This document shows, one piece after another, positions 13,327-19,384 of a stretch of DNA of 19,384 nt (its first letter is position 1; every line of letters begins with the position of its first letter). Both the position numbers and the translations under genes were made by a program. This DNA is from Gammaproteobacteria bacterium (GTDB lineage: Bacteria; Pseudomonadota; Gammaproteobacteria; Pseudomonadales; M0112): the NCBI GenBank assembly GCA_006227085.1, contig SBFY01000167.1, positions 1 to 19,384 on the forward strand. Direction: 5' to 3'. Below the pieces are notes generated by a model that was given only the letters and a program-made list of their open reading frames with translations, was not told the origin of the DNA and made no database searches.

Positions 13327-15933
13327 ATGGCGAAAGAGAAAAAAGCAAAAAAAGACAAGGCGCCCAAGGCCGCCAAACCACAGTCCGTTGCCGGCAGCCC
13401 GCAACAGTCGTTATTGATCGGCGCGCTCGGTAGTGCCCTGGTCGTCGCACTGGCCAGTGCGGCCTTGTTGTTCCTGGTGCTGCAAGGCAGTGCCCGGGTA
13501 CAGCTCAACCAGTATGCACAGGCGCGAGCAGAAGGCGCAGCCAACCTGCTCGAACAGTTGTTGCTGGAACGCCAGGCGCATCTCGACAGCCTCGGTACCG
13601 GGATTGCCATGCTGGAAGCATCCCGCTCAAACGATGCTGCAGCCATCGCCAACCAGGTTGCTGTCTTGCATGAGCATTTCCCGAAAGCGTTCCGTGCGCA
13701 CCTGGTACCGCTGGACACCCTGGGAGCCAGTCGCATTGCGATCAGCGAAACGGGCCTGCGCAACAACATCGAAGTGGATCTTGCGCGCCGGGCGTTTGAA
13801 CGTAGCGACAAACGTGCACCGGAGCTGTACAAGCTGGGCAACGACTGGGTCATGTCCATCGCTGCACCGATTGCTGCCAGCCCCACGGATTCACCCGTTG
13901 GGATCCTGTTTATCAGTTTTGACCAAAAGATTGCCCAAACGGTTCTGGAAAAACTGAGCGAAGGCCAAGGCTCGCTTGAATTGCTGAACAACTTCCAACC
14001 TGCCAGCCCTGCCAGCGTCACTGTCGCCGGCAATGGTGGCAGCCAGGGATCAGGTGAAGCCAAGCTCTTCAACTATTGGTTAGTGAAATTCGTGCCCTCC
14101 AATGCCATTGCCCAATCCATGAGCGCCATCCCGTTAATGGGCTGGATCATCATGGCCGTGGCAGCCCTGCTGGCGGGCGTGATTGCCTTTGTGGCGCACC
14201 GGCAATTACTGGGGGTTGTCGCCGGGGAAGCGGAAGCCATCCAGTCCTACCTGTCGACACTGGTGGATTCACCCAACAACGAACCACCGCTGTTGGCCAT
14301 TCCTGCACTCAAGGATTTGTCCAATGACCTCGCTGGCCAGCTGAGAAAACTCGCCACGGCCAAGCCGGCACCTGCGGCCAAACCCGGCGCTAGCAAAAAA
14401 GCGGCCGAGGCTGAAGCCCCCGCGCCGGCTCCTGCCAAGGAAGAAGAAATGCTCGGGGATCCGTTGTTCCAGGAAATGGAAATCACAGACCTGGATTCAC
14501 TGGAAGACCTGGAAGACAGCCTCGTCCTCGATGATACCGGCTTCCTTGATGGTGGTTTGGGCGATGATGCCTTGCCCGCCGAGATTTTCCGCGCCTATGA
14601 CATTCGTGGCATGGCCGAAAGCCAGCTCTCCGCGAGTGTTGCTTATCGCATTGGTCGGGCGATTGGTTCTGAAGCCCAGGAAAAAGGCCAAACAACGGTT
14701 GCCGTCGGTCGCGATGGCCGCATCTCCAGCCCCATGCTGCGGGATAACCTGGTACGCGGCCTGACCGAGAGCGGTTGCGACGTGATTGATATCGGCGTGG
14801 TTCCCAGCCCGGTGCTGTATTTCGCTACTTACCAACTCAAGACCAATACCGGCGTGATGATCACCGGCAGTCATAACCCGGCCCAATACAACGGCATGAA
14901 AATCGTGATCGCAGGACAAACCCTGGCGGGCGACCGCATCCAGGACTTGCGTGAGCGCATCGAAGCGGGCAACTTCACTGAAGGCAGCGGTCAGGTCAGC
15001 GAGCAATCGGTTTCCAGTGCCTATATCGAACGGATCACCGGCGATGTGGCGATTGCACAGCCGCTGAAAGTCGTGGTCGATGCCGGCAACGGCGCCGCTG
15101 GCGAAATTGCACCGCAACTGTTGCGTGAGCTGGGCTGCGATGTAATCCCCTTGTATTGTGAAATCGATGGCACGTTCCCCAACCATCACCCGGACCCCAG
15201 TGAAACCAAGAACCTGCAAGACCTGATTGCTGCCGTGCGCGAAAATGGCGCCGATCTTGGCGTGGCTTTCGATGGCGATGGTGATCGTATTGGCGTCGTC
15301 ACTGCCAGCGGCCAGATCGTGATGCCGGATCGCCTGCTGATGCTGTTCTCGCAAGACATCGTGGCGCGCAATCCCGGTGCTGACATTATTTTCGACATCA
15401 AATGCACGCGCCTGCTGAACCAGGTCATCAGCAACTACGGTGGTCGCCCGATCATGTGGCGCAGCGGCCACTCCCACATCAAGGAAAAAATGGTGGAAAC
15501 CGGCGCCCTGCTCGGCGGCGAACTCTCCGGTCACATCTTCTTCAAGGAGCGCTGGTACGGTTTCGATGACGGCATTTACAGTGCAGCGCGTCTGATCGAA
15601 ATCCTCAGTACTTCCATCAACAACCTGGACGACCAGCTGGCGGAATTCCCGGAGTCGCTGTGCACACCGGAAATCAAGATCGCTGTCAGCGAATCCGAAA
15701 AGTTCGATGTGATCGACAAGCTCGCCATCATCGGCAATTTCGGCAACGGCAAAGTCAGCACCATCGATGGTGTCCGCGTTGACTTCGACGACGGCTGGGG
15801 CTTGGTGCGCGCGTCCAATACCACGCCTTGCCTGACCTTGCGCTTCGAGGCAGATGACGATGGCGCCTTACAGCGCATCCAGGACCTGTTCCGTGCGCAG
15901 CTCACTTCCATTGACAGCAACCTGTCTTTTTAA
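13327..15933 (+). CDS. algC: Membrane-anchored phosphomannomutase/phosphoglucomutase (AlgC with N-terminal sensor-like region)
   Basis: This 868-residue protein interconverts mannose-6-P/mannose-1-P and glucose-6-P/glucose-1-P for exopolysaccharide and LPS. The C-terminal half (about 416-868) is a full alpha-D-phosphohexomutase: EIFRAYDIRG, phosphoserine loop TGSHNP (513-518, Ser515), metal loop DGDGDR (649-654), sugar-binding GELSGH (731-736) and phosphate-binding RASNTTP (828-834). These sit a constant ~407 residues beyond the matching sites of the 463-residue P. aeruginosa AlgC. The extra N-terminus has a Lys-rich cytoplasmic start, membrane helix 30-53, an extracytoplasmic region of about 215 residues, membrane helix 268-290, and an Ala/Pro linker with an acidic stretch (371-412). 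The frame is continuous. Long forms are known from genome annotation in Pseudomonas; what the extra region does is unclear. There are 15 bases to argB. Confidence 0.93.
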   Translation: MAKEKKAKKDKAPKAAKPQSVAGSPQQSLLIGALGSALVVALASAALLFLVLQGSARVQLNQYAQARAEGAANLLEQLLLERQAHLDSLGTGIAMLEASRSNDAAAIANQVAVLHEHFPKAFRAHLVPLDTLGASRIAISETGLRNNIEVDLARRAFERSDKRAPELYKLGNDWVMSIAAPIAASPTDSPVGILFISFDQKIAQTVLEKLSEGQGSLELLNNFQPASPASVTVAGNGGSQGSGEAKLFNYWLVKFVPSNAIAQSMSAIPLMGWIIMAVAALLAGVIAFVAHRQLLGVVAGEAEAIQSYLSTLVDSPNNEPPLLAIPALKDLSNDLAGQLRKLATAKPAPAAKPGASKKAAEAEAPAPAPAKEEEMLGDPLFQEMEITDLDSLEDLEDSLVLDDTGFLDGGLGDDALPAEIFRAYDIRGMAESQLSASVAYRIGRAIGSEAQEKGQTTVAVGRDGRISSPMLRDNLVRGLTESGCDVIDIGVVPSPVLYFATYQLKTNTGVMITGSHNPAQYNGMKIVIAGQTLAGDRIQDLRERIEAGNFTEGSGQVSEQSVSSAYIERITGDVAIAQPLKVVVDAGNGAAGEIAPQLLRELGCDVIPLYCEIDGTFPNHHPDPSETKNLQDLIAAVRENGADLGVAFDGDGDRIGVVTASGQIVMPDRLLMLFSQDIVARNPGADIIFDIKCTRLLNQVISNYGGRPIMWRSGHSHIKEKMVETGALLGGELSGHIFFKERWYGFDDGIYSAARLIEILSTSINNLDDQLAEFPESLCTPEIKIAVSESEKFDVIDKLAIIGNFGNGKVSTIDGVRVDFDDGWGLVRASNTTPCLTLRFEADDDGALQRIQDLFRAQLTSIDSNLSF

Positions 15934-15948
15934 ACTTACGGATCTTCT

Positions 15949-16860
15949 ATGACCCTGCAGAAAGACGACGCCTTGCGCATCGCTGAAGTCCTCAGCGAAG
16001 CGCTGCCTTATATCCAGCGTTTTGCCGACAAGACCATCGTGGTCAAATACGGCGGCAATGCCATGACCGATGATGAACTGGAATCCAGTTTTGCGCGCGA
16101 TATCGTGTTGATGAAACTGGTTGGTATCAACCCGGTGGTCGTGCATGGCGGTGGCCCGCAAATCGGCGACTTGCTCAAGCGCCTGAACATCGAAAGCCGC
16201 TTCGTTGATGGCATGCGTGTGACCGACACACAAACCATGGACGTGGTGGAAATGGTGCTGGGCGCAACCGTCAACAAGGCCATCGTCAGCACGATCCAGA
16301 AACATGGCGGGCAGGCGATTGGCCTGACTGGCAAGGATGGCAACCTGATTCGCGCACGCAAACTCACCGTCGAACGTTTCAGCCCGGAAATGAAAGCCCC
16401 TGAAATCATCGACATCGGCCATGTCGGCGAAGTCGAATCCATCAACACCAGCGTGATCGACATGCTGGTACGCAGTGATTTCATCCCGGTGATTGCACCG
16501 ATCGGTGTCGATGCCAATGGCCAGTCCTACAACATCAATGCGGATCTGGTCGCCGGCAAGATTGCGGAAGCCTTGAAGGCCGAAAAGCTGATCCTGCTGA
16601 CCAATGTGGCCGGCCTGATGGACAAGGAAGGCAATGTCCTGACCGGCCTGACGACCGAGCGCGTGCAAGCCCTGATTGCAGATGGCACCATTCATGGTGG
16701 CATGCTGCCCAAGATTCGCTGCGCCCTGGATGCTGTTGTGGGTGGCGCACAAACGGCCCACATCATTGATGGCCGTGTGCCCCATGCCGCCTTGCTGGAA
16801 ATCTTCACCGATGCCGGTGTCGGCACCTTGATCACCAATCGCAAACAACAAGGACGCTGA
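15949..16860 (+). CDS. argB: Acetylglutamate kinase ArgB
   Basis: This 303-residue cytoplasmic kinase phosphorylates N-acetylglutamate, the second step of arginine biosynthesis. The amino-acid kinase fold shows the phosphate-binding IVVKYGGNAM (25-34), the VVVHGGGPQIGDLLKRL segment (63-79), the substrate-site RVTD, NADLVAGKIAEALKAEKLILLTNVAGL and a C-terminal GGMLPKIRCALDAVVGGA motif. The long N-terminal helix before the kinase core is the type associated with hexameric, arginine-inhibited ArgB. It lies 15 bases after algC and two bases before slmA, so it is mid-operon. A weak ACGGA ribosome site precedes the ATG. Confidence 0.97.
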   Translation: MTLQKDDALRIAEVLSEALPYIQRFADKTIVVKYGGNAMTDDELESSFARDIVLMKLVGINPVVVHGGGPQIGDLLKRLNIESRFVDGMRVTDTQTMDVVEMVLGATVNKAIVSTIQKHGGQAIGLTGKDGNLIRARKLTVERFSPEMKAPEIIDIGHVGEVESINTSVIDMLVRSDFIPVIAPIGVDANGQSYNINADLVAGKIAEALKAEKLILLTNVAGLMDKEGNVLTGLTTERVQALIADGTIHGGMLPKIRCALDAVVGGAQTAHIIDGRVPHAALLEIFTDAGVGTLITNRKQQGR

Positions 16861-16862
16861 TC

Positions 16863-17459
16863 GTGACCCCTGCGCGCCGCAACCCTGCCCGTCGCCAGCA
16901 AATCCTGGAAACGCTGGCCACGATGCTGGAGCAACGCTCCGGCGAACGCATCACCACGGCACAGTTGGCCACACAGGTCGGGGTTTCTGAGGCAGCCCTC
17001 TACCGGCACTTTCCCAGCAAGACGCGCATGTTTGAGGAATTGATCGGCTTCATTGAGGAATCCCTGTTCAGTCGCATCAACCGCATCCTGTCGGAAGAGT
17101 CACGTGGCGAAGCACGCCTGCAGCATATCCTGTCGTTAGTCCTGCGATTTGCTGAAACCAACCCGGGCATTTCACGACTGATCACCGGCGAAGCATTGGC
17201 CGGCGAAGATGAGCGTTTGCGCACCCGCGTGAACCAGCTGCATGAACGGATCGAACTGACCTTGCGGCAGGTGATGAAAGACGCCGAACGCGAACATGGC
17301 TTGCGCACCTGCCAACCCGTGAATATCACGGCGCAGCTTTTGCTCGCTGTGGTACTGGGGAAAATCCTGCGTTATGCGGAAAGTGGTTTCCGCGACAAGC
17401 CCAACGCGGAATGGGCCGCACAGTGGGCTGTCCTGCTGCCGGGGTTGTTCCGGCAATAA
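16863..17459 (+). CDS. slmA: Nucleoid occlusion factor SlmA (TetR family)
   Basis: This 198-residue DNA-binding protein stops FtsZ from assembling over the nucleoid. The start is GTG at 16863, two bases after the argB stop. The N-terminal TetR helix-turn-helix is complete (RRQQILETLATMLEQ...ERITTAQLATQVGVSEAALYRHFPSKTRMFEELIGFIEESLF, about 10-65), followed by the all-helical dimerisation and FtsZ-binding domain (NPGISRLITGEALAGEDERLRTRVNQLHERIELTLRQ). Sequence and length match SlmA rather than a drug-efflux TetR. The location after argB agrees with Pseudomonas and related bacteria. Its 3' end lies nine bases from the end of a convergent gene, with no visible terminator between them. Confidence 0.94.
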   Translation: MTPARRNPARRQQILETLATMLEQRSGERITTAQLATQVGVSEAALYRHFPSKTRMFEELIGFIEESLFSRINRILSEESRGEARLQHILSLVLRFAETNPGISRLITGEALAGEDERLRTRVNQLHERIELTLRQVMKDAEREHGLRTCQPVNITAQLLLAVVLGKILRYAESGFRDKPNAEWAAQWAVLLPGLFRQ

Positions 17460-17468
17460 CCTGCTGAT

Positions 17469-18101
17469 TTATTTTTTGCGACGCGCCAGCATCTTCCTGA
17501 ACTGGGCAATATCGGCATCATACTCAGCACGCACCTTGGCAATTTCTTCCTGCCGCAAGGCAATGCTGTTTTCCGTAGCGGCCATTTCCTGCTGCAATGC
17601 CGTGATGTTATCGCGGATGCTGTCGTACACTGGCCGGCCACGCCGCTCCAGATCCGCCGCGCGCTGCTGCTGGACTTCAATTTGTGAACGCTGCGACACC
17701 AGGTTGCCACGCAGGATTTCCAGCTGGTTATCGAATTCCTTCAGGACGCGATCACGGGCTGCCTCGATTTCCTCAACCGTGCGGTATTTGCGCAACAGGG
17801 AAATTTCCCATTCGCGAATCCGGGCCTCTTCCTTGATGCGTTCTGCTTCAACCTGCTTTTCCTTGATCTGCTCGTCGGTCAGCGCCGGCGGAACCCGTTC
17901 AATCAATGTGCCATTGATCGTAACGATGTCATACCCGCGCCTCGCCATTTCTGGCGAAATATTGTCATCAATGACCATGATGCCGCGCTCATTGCGATAG
18001 CGGTAATAGGTTTTTACCGGATCAACCGCCATGGCAACATCCGCAGCCACCAAAGCTGCCACCAATGCCATGGAACGAAACAGCGATTTTTTCATCATCA
18101 T
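17469..18101 (-). CDS. Exported DUF4124 / coiled-coil protein
   Basis: This 210-residue protein has a signal peptide (MMMKKSLFRSMALVAALVAADVAMA, cleavage near AMA-V at 25/26). A DUF4124-like segment follows (about 31-66: YYRYRNERGIMVIDDNISPEMARRGYDIVTING), a small beta-fold common in proteobacterial envelope proteins. The rest (about 77-207) is highly charged with Gln/Glu/Arg heptads and is predicted to form a long coiled coil (EEIEAARDRVLKEFDNQLEILRG, QQQRAADLERRG, ALRQEEIAKVRAEYDADIAQF). Its role is unknown; an envelope or periplasmic location is likely. The open frame extends to 18152, but the run of three ATGs at 18093-18101 begins the signal peptide and 18101 is taken as the start. It lies downstream of pyrE with its own candidate promoter. 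Confidence 0.82.
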   Translation of the reverse strand: MMMKKSLFRSMALVAALVAADVAMAVDPVKTYYRYRNERGIMVIDDNISPEMARRGYDIVTINGTLIERVPPALTDEQIKEKQVEAERIKEEARIREWEISLLRKYRTVEEIEAARDRVLKEFDNQLEILRGNLVSQRSQIEVQQQRAADLERRGRPVYDSIRDNITALQQEMAATENSIALRQEEIAKVRAEYDADIAQFRKMLARRKK

Positions 18102-18141
18102 GGAAGTAATCCGGGAACCTATCCTGCAACAAGGCCTATGC

Positions 18142-18170
18142 ACTATAGACAAGAAGCGGAAATCCTACAA
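18142..18170 (-). promoter_or_regulatory. Candidate sigma-70 promoter for the DUF4124 gene
   Basis: On the minus strand TTGTAG (18165-18170) and TATAGT (18142-18147) are separated by 17 bases, between the pyrE stop and the DUF4124 start. Five of six -10 bases match consensus and three of six -35 bases. The leader would be about 35 bases. Confidence 0.5.
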
Positions 18171-18194
18171 ATTCAGGCGCTCACCCATTTGACC

Positions 18195-18839
18195 TCAACG
18201 AACGCCCCAGGTTTCGCGGTAGGCTTGCATGGCCGGAATGTACTGCTTGAGGCCATCATCCTGTGACAAGTATCGCAAAATGTCATCAAGGCGGATCAGG
18301 CTGATCACCGGCACGCCCAGGGCTTCTGCCGTTTCCTGCACCGCCGACCGTTCACCCTGGCCACGCTCCTGCCGGTCCAGGCCAATCACCACGCCCACCG
18401 GCTCGGCACCGGCCTCGCGGATCAGCGCGGTCACTTCGCGGATGGCCGTACCGGCCGTCATCACATCATCAACCAGCAGCACCCGACCCTTGAGCGGTGC
18501 ACCCACCGTGCGGCCACCTTCGCCATGTGCCTTGGCCTCCTTGCGATTGAAGCAGTACGGCACATTGCGGCCATGCTGTTCATACAAGGCCTGGGCTGTC
18601 ACTGCCGCCAGCGGGATGCCCTTGTAGGCGGGGCCAAACAACACATCGAAGGCCGGTGCCTGTGCCGCAATCGCAGCGGCATAGCACTGGCCCTGTACGC
18701 TCAGGGCCTGGCCATCATCAAACGCGCCAGCATTGAAAAAGTACGGGCTCTTGCGGCCGGACTTGAGGGTAAATTCGCCAAACCGCAAGGCTTGGGAGGC
18801 AATCGCCTGGGCGATGAAGCGGGTCTGGTAATCCTGCAT
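18195..18839 (-). CDS. pyrE: Orotate phosphoribosyltransferase PyrE
   Basis: This 214-residue enzyme converts orotate and PRPP to OMP in pyrimidine synthesis. Motifs are FTLKSGRKSPYFFNAG (23-38), FGPAYKGIPLA (68-78), the flexible catalytic loop FNRKEAKAHGEGG (97-109) and the PRPP-binding VLLVDDVMTAGTA (120-132). The length equals E. coli and Pseudomonas PyrE. The ATG at 18839 has only a weak AAGC-like ribosome site. It is divergent from the Crc-like gene, with a 150-base gap, the same arrangement as pyrE-crc in Pseudomonas. The sequence shows no obvious pyrimidine attenuator before it. Confidence 0.97.
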   Translation of the reverse strand: MQDYQTRFIAQAIASQALRFGEFTLKSGRKSPYFFNAGAFDDGQALSVQGQCYAAAIAAQAPAFDVLFGPAYKGIPLAAVTAQALYEQHGRNVPYCFNRKEAKAHGEGGRTVGAPLKGRVLLVDDVMTAGTAIREVTALIREAGAEPVGVVIGLDRQERGQGERSAVQETAEALGVPVISLIRLDDILRYLSQDDGLKQYIPAMQAYRETWGVR

Positions 18840-18989
18840 TTAACAAGCTTCGCTATCTGCGGTTAGAATACCGGTCTGGGCAGCTCGCCCCTGCACTGGC
18901 CCATAATATTAAAACGCCAGTCGTCACCGGTGGGCACCCGTTCATTCTAGCATGTGCGCCGGTCATTGCCGGCTTGGGCCATCGTCATG
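18840..18989. other. Divergent intergenic region between pyrE and the Crc-like gene
   Basis: These 150 bases must hold promoters for both directions. AT-rich patches CATAATATTAAAAC (18902-18915) and TTAGAAT (18862-18868) are the only -10-like stretches. No -35 at good spacing stands out on either strand, and there is no convincing operator or terminator. Confidence 0.5.
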
Positions 18990-19384
18990 ATGCGAGTGAT
19001 CAGCTTTTGTGCGGACGGTATTCGTAAAGCCGCCAAAGCCGGTTTTTACAGTTGGGTCATGGAACAGGATGCCGATGTCATCTGCATCCAGAACCTGCGT
19101 TCGCGCGAAGACCAGCTCACCCATCCCGTGTTCTACCCGGAGGGCTACCACGCCTATTTCTTCGATTCAGCCGAAGGCCATAACGGGGTGGCCATCTACA
19201 CCCGTGAACTGCCCAAAGCCATCATGACCGGTCTCGGCATGGGCATTGAAGACAGCGAGGCGCGTTACATCCAGGCCGATTTCGAGAGCCTCAGCATTGC
19301 CTCGGTACTGCCGCCAGCCGCCGCCAGCCTGCACTCGGAAGCCTTCGAAAAGCGCATGGCATTCCTCGAGCAGTTGCAAGCCAA
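18990..19384 (+). CDS. crc: Crc-like catabolite repression control protein (exonuclease III fold), N-terminal part
   Basis: The frame runs from an ATG at 18990 (or the adjacent ATG at 18987) to the window end, giving 131 residues of an endonuclease/exonuclease/phosphatase fold. It begins MRVISFCADGIRKAAKAGF, then YSWVMEQDADVICIQNLRS and HNGVAIYTRELPKAIMTGLG. In active ExoIII the segment reads LQETK with the metal-binding Glu; here it is IQNLR, and the first Asn of SFNxN is also lost. P. aeruginosa Crc likewise lacks the Glu (LQDTR) and is not a nuclease; with Hfq it represses translation of catabolic mRNAs. Position next to pyrE matches crc. No strong ribosome site is visible. The catalytic C-terminal residues cannot be checked, so an inactive ExoIII paralogue is the alternative. 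Confidence 0.8.
   Translation, partial: MRVISFCADGIRKAAKAGFYSWVMEQDADVICIQNLRSREDQLTHPVFYPEGYHAYFFDSAEGHNGVAIYTRELPKAIMTGLGMGIEDSEARYIQADFESLSIASVLPPAAASLHSEAFEKRMAFLEQLQA

Noticed and set aside
14371..14580. Possible junction of two genes (sensor protein and algC) by a missed stop
   Set aside because: The frame is continuous through the linker, there is no ribosome site or strong start near residue 407, and the same long architecture is known in Pseudomonas annotations.
14497..15534. 345-residue minus-strand open frame inside algC
   Set aside because: It is opposite the conserved catalytic half of AlgC, with no recognisable motif or ribosome site.
15868..16851. 327-residue minus-strand open frame covering argB
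   Set aside because: It is a mirror of argB codons, rich in His, Gln and Asp, with no family resemblance.
1..19384. Mobile elements, CRISPR arrays, tRNA or rRNA genes, phage or defence systems
   Set aside because: No direct repeats with spacers, transposase or integrase motifs, or tRNA cloverleaf were seen; all long stretches are accounted for by housekeeping genes.

Overview
The window is core chromosome of a gammaproteobacterium. Every recognisable gene family (HemW, TrmB, RpoH, FtsEXY, RsmD, CoaD, MutM, RpmBG, RadC, CoaBC, AlgC, ArgB, SlmA, PyrE, Crc-like) and their order resemble two near-origin blocks that are separate in Pseudomonas aeruginosa (hemW-trmB...rpoH-ftsXEY-rsmD-coaD-fdx...mutM, and rpmG-rpmB-radC-coaBC-dut-algC-argB...pyrE-crc). 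Here the two blocks are joined. That points to a relative of the Pseudomonadales/Oceanospirillales/Nevskiales kind, but the sequence alone does not fix the genus. Gene density is very high, base composition is moderately to strongly GC-rich, and there is no rRNA, tRNA, IS element, prophage or CRISPR array.

Layout. 1-435 is the 3' end of hemW. 428-3077 is a minus-strand operon transcribed phyH-like dioxygenase > LLM flavin oxidoreductase > DUF423 membrane protein > trmB, with 4-base stop/start overlaps at the last two junctions. 3133-3160 is a terminator. 3182-6908 (minus) is ftsY > ftsE > ftsX > rpoH, with a perfect CIRCE operator (HrcA-type, TTAGCACTC-N9-GAGTGCTAA) in front of rpoH. 7054-8452 (plus) is rsmD, coaD and a 2[4Fe-4S] ferredoxin, closed by a terminator shared with the convergent gene. 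8528-11957 (minus) is radC, rpmB-rpmG (own promoter, strong terminator), an exported secretin-domain protein, mutM (TTG start) and a small exported membrane protein. 12075-17459 (plus) is coaBC > algC > argB > slmA. The algC product is 868 residues: a membrane-anchored extracytoplasmic domain fused to the phosphomannomutase/phosphoglucomutase. dut, usually between coaBC and algC in Pseudomonas, is absent. 17469-18839 (minus) holds pyrE and an exported DUF4124/coiled-coil protein. The window ends in a divergent Crc-like gene (EEP fold, no catalytic Glu).

How the genes work together. The ftsY-ftsE-ftsX-rpoH block joins SRP-dependent membrane targeting, divisome ATPase signalling and heat-shock control. 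coaD and coaBC give three activities of coenzyme A synthesis. rsmD, rpmB, rpmG and trmB serve translation. mutM serves DNA repair. algC supplies sugar phosphates for surface polysaccharide. argB, pyrE and CoaBC are biosynthetic.

Nothing in the window looks like a complete new defence or mobile system. The most notable signals are the CIRCE operator on the sigma-32 gene, with a possible sigma-E-type promoter overlapping it, the sensor-like fusion in AlgC, the exported orphan secretin-domain protein, and the lower-GC phyH-like gene heading the trmB operon.
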